Source of the DNA: Hyphomicrobiales bacterium
GTDB taxonomy: Bacteria; Pseudomonadota; Alphaproteobacteria; Rhizobiales; Rhizobiaceae
Direction: 5' to 3'
NCBI GenBank assembly: GCA_900468535.1
Contig: UBTY01000027.1
Span: 1 to 64,000 of the forward strand
DNA: 64,000 nucleotides
The first letter of the stretch is position 1; every line of letters begins with the position of its first letter. The position numbers and the translations under genes were made by a program. The notes below the pieces were generated by a model. That model was not told the origin of the DNA, made no database searches, and saw only the letters and a program-made list of their open reading frames with translations. Shown piece after piece: positions 17,628-27,600 of this stretch.

Positions 17628-18836
17628 TCACGTGGGCTGAGGCTTGTCCCATAGCCAGGAAAACAGCAGCGTTTCCCCAAGCTCGAGAATCGCATCGATC
17701 GCGCGGCTGCCGAGCGAGCCGGTGACGACCTCAGCCTTGGTATAAAGCGGAACCTCTCGAAGAAGGCGGCTGCCGGCAAAGATCCGCAGCGTACCAACTT
17801 CCTGATTGGCGGCGACCGGCGCCATCAAGGGCCAATGGTAGACGATACGCGCAGCCAGACGGTCGGGATTGTTGACGGGTATGTAGACACTCACGCCCTT
17901 CTCGGCGACCAGATCAACGTTCCGTTCGGCGCCGCCGTAGACGCCAGCCGCTCCGATGACTTCGCCGTCGGCGAAGAGCTGGCGGATCTCAAACGCACCC
18001 AGGCCCCATTCGAGGACCCGTTTCGCCTCATCGGTGCGCTCCTTGTCGGACGGAAGGCCACCGAGCGCCATGAAAAGGCGCCGGCCATTTCGCTCCGCCG
18101 ATGCGACGATCGAATAGCCTTCCCCCTCTGCAAACCCGGTTGCAAGACCATCGACACCCATGCCGAAACCGAGCAACGGATTCCGGTTTCGCTGGAAGAT
18201 CTTGTTCCACTGGAAATCAGGAAGCGCGAAGTAGGAATAGTAGTTGGGATAACTTTGCTGCAGATCCAAAGCCAGCGTCACCATGTCGTAGGCGGTCGTC
18301 TTGCTCTTTCCATCGGGCAATCCCGTGGAGTTGCCGAAGATGGAACGCTGCATGCCAAGGCTCTTCGCCTTGCGTGTCATTGCTTCCGCGAACGCCGGCT
18401 CTCCACCGCTCATCCCTTCCGCCAGGATGATGCAGCTGTCGTTCGCGCCCTGAATGGCAATGCCCTTCAACAGATCTTCGACGCGAACGTTCGATTTAAG
18501 CGCGGCGAACATGGTCGCGGTCCGCGACGGTGCGCCGCCTGTTCGCCAGGCATATTCCGACACGGGATATTGAGTATCGAGGGTGATCTGGTTCTTTGAC
18601 AGCGCTTCGAAAACGAGGTCCGCGGTCGCGAGCTTTGCCAATGATGCGGGAGAAAATGTCTGGTTCTCGTTCTTCGCAAGCAGAACCGTACCGGTCGACG
18701 CTTCGATCATATAGGCTTGAACGGCCTTGGTATCAAAGGCGGTGTTTGGCTCAGCCGCGGCGACTGGTTCGGCCAAGCCGGCAGGAAGCAGCAAGATGCA
18801 CGTCAGAAGCGCGTGTCGCCAGGGCCAAACCTTCAT
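17628..18836 (-). CDS. D-alanyl-D-alanine carboxypeptidase homologue (DacA/PBP5 family) with altered active site
   Basis: A 402-residue exported penicillin-binding-protein homologue. The signal peptide is residues 1-28 (basic start, LLTCILLLPAGLA core, VAAA end). The SxxK nucleophile motif is intact (S65-L-A-K68). The SxN motif reads G130-A-N, and the KTG motif reads A232-T-G, so the second-motif serine and the substrate-binding lysine are missing. The C-terminal PBP5_C-like domain (about 300-375) and a hydrophobic end (AILELGETLLFSWLW) that may anchor it to the membrane are present. It may be a regulatory or catalytically weak peptidoglycan-binding protein. It lies between rlpA and tmk. Confidence 0.85.
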   Translation of the reverse strand: MKVWPWRHALLTCILLLPAGLAEPVAAAEPNTAFDTKAVQAYMIEASTGTVLLAKNENQTFSPASLAKLATADLVFEALSKNQITLDTQYPVSEYAWRTGGAPSRTATMFAALKSNVRVEDLLKGIAIQGANDSCIILAEGMSGGEPAFAEAMTRKAKSLGMQRSIFGNSTGLPDGKSKTTAYDMVTLALDLQQSYPNYYSYFALPDFQWNKIFQRNRNPLLGFGMGVDGLATGFAEGEGYSIVASAERNGRRLFMALGGLPSDKERTDEAKRVLEWGLGAFEIRQLFADGEVIGAAGVYGGAERNVDLVAEKGVSVYIPVNNPDRLAARIVYHWPLMAPVAANQEVGTLRIFAGSRLLREVPLYTKAEVVTGSLGSRAIDAILELGETLLFSWLWDKPQPT

Positions 18837-18865
18837 CTTCCCGCCTCCGCCAAGGGCTTCTGCAA

Positions 18866-19969
18866 CTATCGAGCGGACTGCCCGGCTGGCTTCTGACGCT
18901 TGAACGACGCCAGGATCGACTCCTCCGTCAGGCCATCGTTGCGAACCATGACGGCATCGAAGGCGAGATCAACGGTTACGGTCTTGACCGTCTCTTCCTG
19001 GTAGCCCATGGCGAGCGAACTGCCCTGCCAGCCATTGGGGCGCTCGTATGGGACCGGGCCGATTTCGGGCAGGACGACCATCTGATCGAACGGCTGCGCA
19101 CCTGCACCGAACGACGGAGATGGCGACGGCATGGGCCTTGGGACCGGAGCAGCATTATAAGGCGCGCTCGGCGTCGAGCCTGCATAGGAGGTCGCGGACA
19201 TCGGTACGGGAACATCTTCCGCACGCGGTGGCGTAAAGCCGCCGAAGCTCTGGATTTCGTCAGCCGTTATACGCTTGCTGTTGGAGGCAACCATAACGCC
19301 CGTAGCGATCTGACCACCGCCGGGATTGACGCCAGGAATGCGGCTACCCTTCGGAACGTAGGAGGCCATCAGGTATGGCATGTCGTGACCGTCCATGCGG
19401 GCGCGGCCCACATATTGAACGCGAACGTTACCTGTACCGCTGTGCTGCAGATCGAGCATGTCGGCAGTCTTGTTCGAGAGATCGATGATGCGCCCTTCGT
19501 GATAAGGACCACGATCGTTGACGCGTACGATGACAGACGAACCGGTTTCGACGTTGGTCACGCGGGCGTAGCTTGGCAGCGGAAACGTCGGATGCGCGGC
19601 GGAAAGGTGCATCTGATCGTAGACTTCGCCATTTGCCGTCAGGCGGCCATGGAAAGCCGAACCATACCACGATGCGATACCGACCTTGTTATAGGAAAAA
19701 TCTTCCTTCGGATAATACCACTTGCCTTTGACGACATAGGGATTGCCGACCATATAGCGGCCGCCGCCCTTCGGGATATTGTCGCCGTTCGCAACGCGCG
19801 GGCTGGCCTTTACGCCATATTCCTTTTCCGAGAAATATTCCTTGCCGTGCTTCGGCTTTGCAGGCGAAGTCGGGGCCGTTCCACATGCCGTAACAGTTGC
19901 ACAAACCAGCGATAGACCTACCCATCGCACTGCCGTTGCGAATGACGCCGCCCCGAAGTCTCGTCTCAT
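18866..19969 (-). CDS. rlpA: RlpA-family septal ring lytic transglycosylase/lipoprotein
   Basis: A 367-residue envelope protein. The N-terminus has a hydrophobic export signal ending at TVTAC-G, a weak lipobox. The double-psi beta-barrel spans about residues 85-190, with GIASWYGSAFHGRLTANGE and VRVNDRGPYHEGRIIDLS carrying the family's catalytic His/Asp-type residues. The C-terminal third is Pro/Ala/Ser-rich and lacks a clear SPOR domain. The ATG chosen follows GTGGGA; a TTG 18 bases upstream also stays open. It precedes the carboxypeptidase homologue by 29 bases, suggesting a cell-wall operon. Confidence 0.9.
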   Translation of the reverse strand: MRRDFGAASFATAVRWVGLSLVCATVTACGTAPTSPAKPKHGKEYFSEKEYGVKASPRVANGDNIPKGGGRYMVGNPYVVKGKWYYPKEDFSYNKVGIASWYGSAFHGRLTANGEVYDQMHLSAAHPTFPLPSYARVTNVETGSSVIVRVNDRGPYHEGRIIDLSNKTADMLDLQHSGTGNVRVQYVGRARMDGHDMPYLMASYVPKGSRIPGVNPGGGQIATGVMVASNSKRITADEIQSFGGFTPPRAEDVPVPMSATSYAGSTPSAPYNAAPVPRPMPSPSPSFGAGAQPFDQMVVLPEIGPVPYERPNGWQGSSLAMGYQEETVKTVTVDLAFDAVMVRNDGLTEESILASFKRQKPAGQSAR

Positions 19970-20205
19970 ATATCCCACGCCGTTCAAGACCGTTATGGTT
20001 AAGAAATCCGCCCTACGGGCAAGACACCCCTAATCCCATCAACCTAACGAGACTTTAATCATGCTGCTTTCGCGGCAATTTTGCGAAGACTTTCGACGTG
20101 ATAGCTACAATTCTAATTAACGTGGTTAATAAAGTGCTAATTTAAACATTGTGGCGGCACTAAAAGCCTTGGAGATCGGCCCCAAGGCCCTGCCCCGCAA
20201 CGGGT

Positions 20206-21804
20206 TCAGATGGTGAAGGCCGCACCTATCAGCGCTTTCGTGTAATCTTCGCGGGGCTTCTGGAAGATGGCATCCGTATCTCCCTGCTCGACAATCCGCC
20301 CATCTTTCATGACGACAACATAGTCCGACATTGCCTTCACGACCGAAAGATCGTGGCTGATGAAGATGTAAGAAAGCTTGTGGCTGTCCTGCAGCAGACG
20401 CAGAAGATCGATAACCTGCCCCTGTACCGAGCGGTCAAGTGCCGATGTCGGTTCATCAAGGATCACCACCTGTGGCTTGAGGATCATCGCGCGGGCAATC
20501 GCGATGCGCTGTCGCTGACCGCCTGAAAATTCATGCGGGTAGCGGTTGCGCGCGTCGGGGTCCAGGCCGACCTCCTTCAGTGCCGCGATCGCGCGGCGGT
20601 CGCGGTCGACCTTGCTCAATCCGGGCTCATGAACGAGAAGGCCCTCGGTGATGACCTCTCCGACGGTCTGGCGTGGAGACAACGAACCGTAGGGATCCTG
20701 GAAGACAAGCTGCATCTCCTTGCGGAGCGGTCGCATGCGCTTCCTGTCATAGTTGGAGATATCGATGGCCCCAAAGCGGTAATGGCCCGCGCTTTTGACA
20801 AGACGCAGGAGCGCGCGACCGAGTGTCGATTTTCCAGAACCGGACTCACCGACAATCCCGATTGTTTGCCCTTCCCGCAGCTTTACGGTCACGCCGTCCA
20901 CTCCGCGGAATAGTCGACGTCCGCCGGAAAAGAGGCCGCCGCCGATCTCGAAGTCTACGGTGACATCCCGTCCCTCGAGGATCACGGGCGTGCCGTCCTC
21001 CGGTGAAGATTTTCGTCCGTGCGGCTCCGCTGCCAATAGCATGCGGGTATAGTCGGCGGTTGGCCGCTCGAAGATATCTGCCGTTGCGCCCTGCTCGACC
21101 ACCTCGCCGCGCCGCATGACCACGACGCGCTCCGCGAAATGCCTGACAATGCCGAGATCATGCGTAATCAGCACGATCGCCATTCCGAACCGCTGCTGCA
21201 ACGACGCCAGGAGGGACAGGATCTGCGCCTGGATCGTGACATCAAGTGCTGTCGTCGGCTCGTCAGCGATCAGGATATCCGGCTCGTTCGCCAAGGCCAT
21301 CGCGATCATCACGCGCTGGCGCTGCCCGCCCGAGAGTTCGTGCGGATAACTATCGATGCGACGGCCCGGGTCCGGAATCCCGACGAGCTCCAATAGCTCG
21401 AGAACGCGTTTGCGCGCTTCCTTGTGCGTGCCGCCCCGGTGATGGACGATCGGCTCCGCGATCTGGCGACCGATCGGATAAAGCGGATCGAGCGACGTCA
21501 TCGGCTCCTGGAAGATCATGGTGATCTTGGCGCCGCGAATATTGTTCAACTCTTTCGGGGCAAGCCCGACAAGCTCCTTGCCGCGGTATTTTGCCGAGCC
21601 GCTTGCCGTCCCATTCTTGGCGAGAAGACCCATCAATCCCATCATGGTCTGGCTCTTGCCGGAACCGGACTCGCCCACGATCGCGAGCGTCTCACCTGCC
21701 CGCACGTCGAGGTCGATGCCCTTGACCGCATTCACCTGCCCGTCTGGTGTTTCGAAATCGACCTTGAGGCCGCGAATGGCAAGAATCGTCTCTTCGGATG
21801 CCAT
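20206..21804 (-). CDS. Oligopeptide-type ABC transporter ATP-binding protein, fused DppD-DppF
   Basis: A 532-residue double ATPase. Both halves are complete: Walker [10 protein letters not shown] and GESGSGKST, signatures LSGGQRQRV and [14 protein letters not shown], and Walker [13 protein letters not shown] and [11 protein letters not shown]. In many bacteria these are two proteins (OppD and OppF); here, as in YejF, they are fused. The start is the ATG one base after the permease stop. This is the last gene of a four-gene importer operon. Confidence 0.93.
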   Translation of the reverse strand: MASEETILAIRGLKVDFETPDGQVNAVKGIDLDVRAGETLAIVGESGSGKSQTMMGLMGLLAKNGTASGSAKYRGKELVGLAPKELNNIRGAKITMIFQEPMTSLDPLYPIGRQIAEPIVHHRGGTHKEARKRVLELLELVGIPDPGRRIDSYPHELSGGQRQRVMIAMALANEPDILIADEPTTALDVTIQAQILSLLASLQQRFGMAIVLITHDLGIVRHFAERVVVMRRGEVVEQGATADIFERPTADYTRMLLAAEPHGRKSSPEDGTPVILEGRDVTVDFEIGGGLFSGGRRLFRGVDGVTVKLREGQTIGIVGESGSGKSTLGRALLRLVKSAGHYRFGAIDISNYDRKRMRPLRKEMQLVFQDPYGSLSPRQTVGEVITEGLLVHEPGLSKVDRDRRAIAALKEVGLDPDARNRYPHEFSGGQRQRIAIARAMILKPQVVILDEPTSALDRSVQGQVIDLLRLLQDSHKLSYIFISHDLSVVKAMSDYVVVMKDGRIVEQGDTDAIFQKPREDYTKALIGAAFTI

Positions 21805-21805
21805 G

Positions 21806-22939
21806 TCAGCGGTCCTTCGGGTCAAGTGCGTCACGCAGGCCGTCGCCGATGAAATTCAGCGAGAAGAGCGTTGCGACGAAGAAGATGGATGGAAAGATCA
21901 GCAGCCACGGTGCCGACTGGATGTTGTTCGCGCCTTCGGAAATCAATGCGCCCCAGCTGGTCAGCGGTGCCTGGACACCAAGCCCCAGGAACGACAGGAA
22001 GCTTTCCAGAAGGATGACCTTCGGGACGACGACGGTCACAAAGACGATGACCGGGCCGATCGTATTCGGAATGATGTGGCGGCGGATGATCTGCCAATCC
22101 GTCAAGCCGAGTGCCTGCGCGGCTCCGACGAACTCCCTGCGTTTCAACGCCAAGGTCTGTCCCCGTACGATACGGGCCATATCAAGCCACTCCACCGCGC
22201 CGATGACGAGGAAGATGAGGATGAAGCTGCGCCCGAAGAAGACCACCAGAACGACGACGAGAAACACGAAGGGCAACGAATAGAGAATCTCGACAAGCCG
22301 CATCATGACGTTGTCGATCCGACCACCGAGATAGCCTGACGTTGCGCCATAAAACACACCGATGCCAAGCGAAACGAAGCTGGCAAGCAGCCCGACCGCG
22401 ATGGATATCTGCCCACCAAGCATCACGCGCGCCAGCAGATCGCGGCCGTTCAGATCCGTCCCGAACGGAAAATACTCCCGGTTGACCTTGCCTGTGATGA
22501 CCAATGTTCGCCCGTCATTCTGCGTGGCGCCGACACTGGTCTCACGAAACTCGTTCGCGCGGTCGAAATAGCGCGTGGCGCGCGGGTCGATCGGGGTGTC
22601 GGAGCTGACGGTTGCGGTGAAAGCCTCGCCCTCGACCTTTAAGCTATCAAGCTTGACGCGCGCCCGGGTTGCCACGCCTTCCGCAACGTCCTGTAACGCG
22701 GAAACGTCAGGGCGCGGCTTCAGGCTCGGCGGCACGGTGACATAGGACGGGAAAACCTGATCATAAGTGTGGGAGACGAAGAGCGGCCCGACGAACGCAA
22801 ACAGGCTGATCAGGACCATCATGATGCAACCCGCCATTGCGGCTCGGTTGCGCCGGAAGCGAATAAGTGCCAGCTGGAACAGGCTGCGGCCGGCTTTACC
22901 GGGAGCGGCCAGGGATGAACCCGCGACATGATCAGTCAT
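21806..22939 (-). CDS. Oligopeptide-type ABC transporter permease (OppC/YejE-like)
   Basis: A 377-residue permease. The first membrane segment lies near residue 37, followed by a long periplasmic insert (about residues 60-165, with DTPIDPRATRYFDRANEFRE) that resembles YejE-type proteins. Five segments of the binding-protein-dependent fold follow, with the EAA loop near FVGAAQALGLTDWQIIRRH. It overlaps the end of the upstream permease gene by eight bases. Confidence 0.92.
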   Translation of the reverse strand: MTDHVAGSSLAAPGKAGRSLFQLALIRFRRNRAAMAGCIMMVLISLFAFVGPLFVSHTYDQVFPSYVTVPPSLKPRPDVSALQDVAEGVATRARVKLDSLKVEGEAFTATVSSDTPIDPRATRYFDRANEFRETSVGATQNDGRTLVITGKVNREYFPFGTDLNGRDLLARVMLGGQISIAVGLLASFVSLGIGVFYGATSGYLGGRIDNVMMRLVEILYSLPFVFLVVVLVVFFGRSFILIFLVIGAVEWLDMARIVRGQTLALKRREFVGAAQALGLTDWQIIRRHIIPNTIGPVIVFVTVVVPKVILLESFLSFLGLGVQAPLTSWGALISEGANNIQSAPWLLIFPSIFFVATLFSLNFIGDGLRDALDPKDR

Positions 22940-23855
22940 GACGGACCCTCGGATCGAGAAGGCCGTAGAGGATATCGACCATCAAATTGAAAATAATCAC
23001 GAAAATAGCGACCAAAATCACGGTTCCCATCACGAGGGTATAGTCGCGATTGAGGGCGCCAAGAACGAAATAGCGGCCGACACCGGGGATCGTGAAGATC
23101 GTTTCCACAACAGCGGAACCGGTCAAAAGGGCCGCCGCGCATGGGGCAAGATACGAAACCACCGGCAGCATGGCGCCGCGCATGGCATGGGTCACGACGA
23201 CGACGCGCGCAGGCAATCCGTAAGCACGGGCCGTGCGGATATGGTCGGCGTGCAGCGCTTCGATCATCGAGCCGCGGGTCAACCGGGCAAAGACCGCGAG
23301 CTGCGGGAGCGCCAGCGCAATCATCGGCAGGATGAGAAAACGCAAGGATCCGTCTCCCCAGCCGCCGGCCGGAAGGAGCGATAGCGAGACTGCGAAGATA
23401 AGTGTCAGTACCGGACCAACCACGAAATTCGGCACGGTTGTTCCGATCGTCGCCAGCGACATGATCGAAAAATCGAAGGCGCTGTTTTGCCTCAGCGCCG
23501 CGACCGTGCCCATGAGAACACCGCCGACGAGCGCCAGCAGCAGCGCATAGAAGCCGAGTTCCATCGAATAAGGCAGGCCCTTGCCGATCAGTTCGGCGAC
23601 GCTGTTGTCCTTATAGACATAGCTCGGACCGAAATCTCCGCGAACGGCATTGCCAATATAGGTCGCGTACTGGCGCCACAGCGGCTGATCGAGCTGATAC
23701 GTCCGCATCAGGTTCTCCATCGTCGCCGGGGGCAGCGGCCGCTCGAGATTGAACGGACCGCCAGGGGCGAACCGCATTAAGAAAAATGAAATCGTCACGA
23801 CGATGAAAAGCGTCGGAACCGCGCTTGCGAGACGTCGCAAAACGAAGGCAATCAT
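22932..23855 (-). CDS. Oligopeptide-type ABC transporter permease (OppB-like)
   Basis: A 307-residue permease with six predicted membrane segments. The N-terminal FVLRRLASAVPTLFIVV and RFAPGGPF motifs are classic for OppB/DppB, and the EAA loop is DHIRTARAYGLPARVVV. The ATG has an AGGAGG site. The gene follows the binding-protein gene by about 60 bases and overlaps the next permease gene. Confidence 0.93.
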   Translation of the reverse strand: MIAFVLRRLASAVPTLFIVVTISFFLMRFAPGGPFNLERPLPPATMENLMRTYQLDQPLWRQYATYIGNAVRGDFGPSYVYKDNSVAELIGKGLPYSMELGFYALLLALVGGVLMGTVAALRQNSAFDFSIMSLATIGTTVPNFVVGPVLTLIFAVSLSLLPAGGWGDGSLRFLILPMIALALPQLAVFARLTRGSMIEALHADHIRTARAYGLPARVVVVTHAMRGAMLPVVSYLAPCAAALLTGSAVVETIFTIPGVGRYFVLGALNRDYTLVMGTVILVAIFVIIFNLMVDILYGLLDPRVRHD

Positions 23856-23915
23856 ACCCGTCCTCCTGTGCAACGGCGCACGGGCTCTCGCTCGTGCGCC
23901 GTCTGCGCCAGTCTA

Positions 23916-25514
23916 TTACTGGGAAACGCTCAGGAAACGGCTCAGGTGCTGATTGGCAGCATTGTCATGCCAGCCCTGCACGCGGCTCGAAACGAGCCAA
24001 AGATCGGCCTGGGTCAGCAACGGCGCGACCGGCTGGTCGGCCATAAGATGCGTCTCGGCTTCGTGCAGCAGCTTCGAACGCGCAGCCGGGTCTGTCTCGG
24101 CATAGGATTTCGCCATCAAGGCGTCGAATTCCGGGCTTTCATAGTGACCGTAATTGAACGTCTTGTTGGTGCTGAGATTGAGCGCCAGGAAGTTCTCGGC
24201 ATCCGCATAGTCGGCAACCCAGCCGGCGCGCGCGACGTTGAACTTGCCACCTTCCTGCAGGTAGGCGTAGTGCGAGGAGACGTCGAGATTCACAAGCGAA
24301 ACCTTCGCCTTGAAGGTGTTCTTCCACATGTCGGCAACGGCAGTGGCGACACGCTCGTGGTTCGGATTGGTGTTATAGCGAATCTCGATGTTCAGCGGCT
24401 TGCCGCCGTCACCGTAGCCCGCCTCCTTCATCAGTTCGATTGCCTTGTCCTCGCGATCAAGCTGCGAAACATCGGCGAAATCGGCCTTTGCCGGAGCGCC
24501 ATAGGTATCGATACCGGGCGGAACGAGCGAATAGGCCGGGATCTGGGACCCGCTGTAGATCTCCTTTGCCAGGAAATCGCGGTCGATCGCCATGGAAAGG
24601 GCACGACGCACGCGAACGTCGCTGTACGGCTCCTGGCGGCTGTCGAAAGCATAGTAGTATGTGGCAAGAGTCGGCGAAACGTGCACCTGATCCGAATAGG
24701 AGCTACGCAGACGATCGATCTGGTCTGCCGAGAAGTTATAGACCAGATCCATTTCCTTCGCCTCGAAACGGCGAACGGATGCGGCCTGATCGTCGATCGG
24801 GTAGAAAACGACCTTGTCGAGCTTCACATTGGCCGCGTCCCAGTAGCTTGGGTTCTTCTCGACAACGAGGTTGTCGTTCGGAACGTGGCTGACAAGCTTG
24901 AACGCACCGTTCGAGACCATGACGCCGGGCTTTACAAAGTCGGCCCCGTTCTTTTCGACACTTGCCTTGGAAACCGGCAGGGCCGTCTGATGCGCAAGAA
25001 GCTCGAGGAAGAACGGCGTCGGCCGCTCGACCTTGATCTCCAGCGTCTTTGCATCCACAGCCTTTACGCCAAGTTCCGCCGGCGCGAGCCCGCCCTTGTT
25101 CACCTTCTCCCCATTCTTGATCGGATAGAGGATGTTGGCATATTCGGCCGCAGTCTTCGGATCCTCGACGCGCTGGAACGAGAAGACGAAATCGTCAGCG
25201 GTGACAGGCGAACCGTCGGACCACTTCGCATCCTGGCGCAGCTTAAACGTGTAGGTGAGCGCATCATCGGACAACGTCCACGATTCGGCAGCGCCCGGCA
25301 CGATCTTTCCTGATGCATCATAGATCGTCAGGCCCTCGTACAGATCCTTCAGAATGAACTCCTCGATATTGATCGAGGTGTGCGCCTGGTCGAGCGTCTG
25401 AGGCTCACCGGCATTGCCGCGATGAAGGACCGTTTCTGCCAAGGCTGGCGTGCTGCCCAGAAGGACGGCGCCGAGCAAAAAGGCGGTATGAAGCTTGAGT
25501 ATTCTGGATCCCAT
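23916..25514 (-). CDS. Peptide ABC transporter substrate-binding protein (OppA/SBP_bac_5 family)
   Basis: A 532-residue periplasmic binding protein for peptides. The signal peptide spans residues 1-26 (basic start, TAFLLGAVLLGS core, ALAE end). The family core includes RGNAGEPQTLDQAHT and LRQDAKWSDGSPVTADDFVFS, and the RRALSMAIDR motif appears in the second half. The longer open frame lacks a signal; the chosen ATG follows AAGGGGAA and yields a clean leader. It heads the importer operon whose four products would form one uptake system. Confidence 0.94.
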   Translation of the reverse strand: MGSRILKLHTAFLLGAVLLGSTPALAETVLHRGNAGEPQTLDQAHTSINIEEFILKDLYEGLTIYDASGKIVPGAAESWTLSDDALTYTFKLRQDAKWSDGSPVTADDFVFSFQRVEDPKTAAEYANILYPIKNGEKVNKGGLAPAELGVKAVDAKTLEIKVERPTPFFLELLAHQTALPVSKASVEKNGADFVKPGVMVSNGAFKLVSHVPNDNLVVEKNPSYWDAANVKLDKVVFYPIDDQAASVRRFEAKEMDLVYNFSADQIDRLRSSYSDQVHVSPTLATYYYAFDSRQEPYSDVRVRRALSMAIDRDFLAKEIYSGSQIPAYSLVPPGIDTYGAPAKADFADVSQLDREDKAIELMKEAGYGDGGKPLNIEIRYNTNPNHERVATAVADMWKNTFKAKVSLVNLDVSSHYAYLQEGGKFNVARAGWVADYADAENFLALNLSTNKTFNYGHYESPEFDALMAKSYAETDPAARSKLLHEAETHLMADQPVAPLLTQADLWLVSSRVQGWHDNAANQHLSRFLSVSQ

Positions 25515-25970
25515 TTTTGTTTTCCCCTTTTGTTGTTCTACATAGAGTTGCCGGAGTGAATGCCATAAAATTCGAGAAATCAAGGCATTTTGCGTACAGC
25601 ATTCCCTCGCCTCGACAACGGCAACGGGAATGCAACCCTTGATCTCCCTGGACAGTGACACCCCTTACATCTGTGTCAGAAATGACGGCCAAGCAACTTT
25701 TGGCCGATTAAAAAGTTCTTGGCGCAATGTCCGCAATGCGACGCCCGTACTTCTTTTCCGCTTATGAGAATTGAAGAGATTTGGCGTCATTGGTCTTCAT
25801 AGTATCGAGGCGAGGAACGGGACACACCGGCGGACGATCTACTCAACCTCTGGACGCTGCTCGTTGACCAGTGGAAAACTACGATGGCGCCCACTTGGCT
25901 GACTCGTCAGATCCGCGAACAAGGTTTTAGGCAACCACGCGCCCACACATTTCGGCAACGCGAATCTGAA

Positions 25971-26009
25971 AGCCCGGCGCGGAGGGACCGGCACCGGGCT
26001 TATTATTTC
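25971..26009 (+). terminator. Orphan terminator-like hairpin
   Basis: AAGCCCGG pairs with CCGGGCTT across a 16-base loop region and is followed by TATTATTT. There is no plus-strand gene upstream. Confidence 0.4.
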
Positions 26010-26110
26010 CAACCGACGATTTGAGGTTGATCACCGGTCAGGCGACGCTACAGGAAAACGCCGCTGCAGTTTCAATGACTGAAACACCATATTGTTCCAT
26101 AAATGAGAAA

Positions 26111-26145
26111 GCCCGGCGCTTGGGCTATGCGCCGGGCCTTTTTGG
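26111..26145 (+). terminator. Orphan rho-independent terminator
   Basis: GCCCGGCGC and GCGCCGGGC form a perfect 9-bp stem with a 9-base loop, followed by CTTTTTGG. On the minus strand the T-tract is weaker (TTTCTCATTT), so the plus strand is favoured. It could alternatively end readthrough from tRNA-Ser. Confidence 0.6.
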
Positions 26146-26356
26146 ACTGCTGGGATGGGTTCCAACGAGTCCGAGCAACGTTCAGACTTGGGGCGTTGCA
26201 CACAAGAAACGGACGCCGCACGAGAATGTTCCGACGCGGGATGCAAAGAGCGTTGATTCTTCGGCAGCATTATCCAGCCGAATGAGTGTGTCGAAGAATT
26301 TGGCTAAAGGTTCGCGGTGGAAGGCGCTCGTGAGCACTTGTCGCGAGATCGACTTA

Positions 26357-26446
26357 TGGCGGAAGAGGTGGGATTCGAACCCACGGTACGGTTTCCCGCA
26401 CGCCGGTTTTCAAGACCGGTTCCTTAAACCACTCGGACACTCTTCC
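26357..26446 (-). tRNA. tRNA-Ser (anticodon UGA)
   Basis: On the minus strand the acceptor stem GGAAGAG pairs with CTCTTCC, followed by the discriminator G and an encoded CCA. The anticodon loop is CUUGAAA within the stem CCGGU/ACCGG, giving UGA. A long variable arm and the T-loop GGUUCGAAUCCC fit a class II serine tRNA of 90 nt. No integrase or attachment repeat is seen beside it. Confidence 0.95.
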
Positions 26447-26575
26447 TGATCCGCAACTGGGCTCAATGCGAAGCAACAGTCGCGAACGATGTCAGGCTTT
26501 ATAGTGACCCATGCGCGTCGTCAACAGCTGCCGTGGGCTGGCCGCGACAGCTGTCGGAGTGAACTTAACGCGGGA

Positions 26576-26782
26576 TCAGTGAGCGGTGGTCTTTCTCGTC
26601 GCGAGAAGCAGGATAAAATCGTCGGCGGCGTCGGCGATCGCCATTGCGACTTCCGCTGGAGCCCAGCCGTTTAGCTGAGCATCTTCAATGATGCGGTGCA
26701 GCGCGGGCTCGACCTCCGCGCGGCAATCCAGCAAGCGTTGATCGTGGGCAACGTGCTTATCTGCCGACTGAAGATTAATCAT
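26576..26782 (-). CDS. Small conserved hypothetical protein
   Basis: A 68-residue acidic, helical protein without signal or membrane segment. The sequence is amphipathic (AEVEPALHRIIEDAQ, APAEVAMAIADAADDF). A GAGGGG ribosome-binding site lies about eight bases before the ATG, and codon use looks normal. I do not recognise a characterised family. It stands alone upstream of tRNA-Ser. Confidence 0.6.
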   Translation of the reverse strand: MINLQSADKHVAHDQRLLDCRAEVEPALHRIIEDAQLNGWAPAEVAMAIADAADDFILLLATRKTTAH

Positions 26783-27331
26783 GACTGATACCCCTCATTT
26801 CCAAGCAGCTACCATGACATAGATTAAAGGTTGAGCAAGAGGTTGCTGAAATAAAGATTCATTTAGATGGGGGGTGCGCCATTTTGACTACACCCGCCTC
26901 CTCACCATCGAGCCTTTAAAACGCCAACCAAACGGCAAGACCTCACCAAATTCAAATAGATTGGCCTCCGGCACCGTCCCGCATTTCGTCATATCATCGA
27001 CGCTTTTGCGGCACCCCGCTTCTTTGCCAGACCGTCGCGTCGGAGCTACTCGACATAACGTCGAGTAATTTTATAAAATCCCCAAAAGGTTGCATTCTGT
27101 CGCTTTATTGCGAGATCAGGCCGTTCGTGACCCTAGAATGCCGCACCGCAGCATCCAAAGCACGTTTTCGTACCACCCTTGCTGCAGTCAAGCGCGTGCC
27201 TATCTACTTGCGCACGGCAATGATTGCGGCGAAAGCCGCAGTATAGTCAGAAATCTGTACTGATCATCGCCGCATCTGAATGCAGCATATTCTCGACATT
27301 GATGTCTCTTTCTTCGAAAAGGATATTCGCA
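26783..27331. other. 549-bp gap, no gene recognised
   Basis: This AT-richer stretch separates the 68-residue protein from the GlsB-like gene. Short open frames are present but have no ribosome-binding site or family resemblance. It probably includes the promoters of both neighbours. Confidence 0.4.
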
Positions 27332-27583
27332 ATGGAAAGTGCAGGCGTAGGCTGGTTCGCAGCCATTATCATCGGCGGTATAGCGGGGTGGCTCGCCGAG
27401 AAATTCATGAACAGCAACATGGGTATTCTTATGAATATCCTGCTCGGTATTGTTGGCGCGATCGTCGCCAATGCCATCCTCGCGGGATTCGGCGTGGTGC
27501 TCGGTGGGTGGATTGGCTATCTGATTGCAGGCTTTGTGGGCGCCTGCCTGCTGATTGCGCTCGGGCGCATCATAAGACGTTGA
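27332..27583 (+). CDS. GlsB/YeaQ/YmgE-family stress membrane protein
   Basis: An 83-residue integral membrane protein (transglycosylase-associated family). Three hydrophobic helices are separated by short glycine-rich turns: GWFAAIIIGGIAGWLAEK, ILMNILLGIVGAIVANAI and the final WIGYLIAGFVGACLLIALG. An AAAGGA site precedes the ATG. Homologues are commonly induced by stress or in stationary phase; the molecular role is unknown. A strong terminator follows within 20 bases. Confidence 0.88.
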   Translation: MESAGVGWFAAIIIGGIAGWLAEKFMNSNMGILMNILLGIVGAIVANAILAGFGVVLGGWIGYLIAGFVGACLLIALGRIIRR

Positions 27584-27600
27584 GTTTTCCAAAAGCAAAA

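Larger units (their letters stand above)
25515..26356. other. 842-bp gap between the peptide importer and tRNA-Ser
   Basis: No credible protein gene is visible. The left part should hold the promoter of the importer operon. The right half contains two plus-strand hairpins, both beginning with GAAAGCCCGGCGC, about 138 bases apart. No plus-strand gene precedes them, so a small RNA is possible. Confidence 0.5.

Noticed and set aside
26357..26446. tRNA-Ser as a phage or island attachment site
   Set aside because: No integrase, direct repeat of the tRNA 3' end or foreign-looking block was found beside it.
26021..26449. Open frame of 142 codons running into tRNA-Ser
   Set aside because: Its C-terminal part is the translated antisense of the tRNA, and the rest contains a terminator hairpin.
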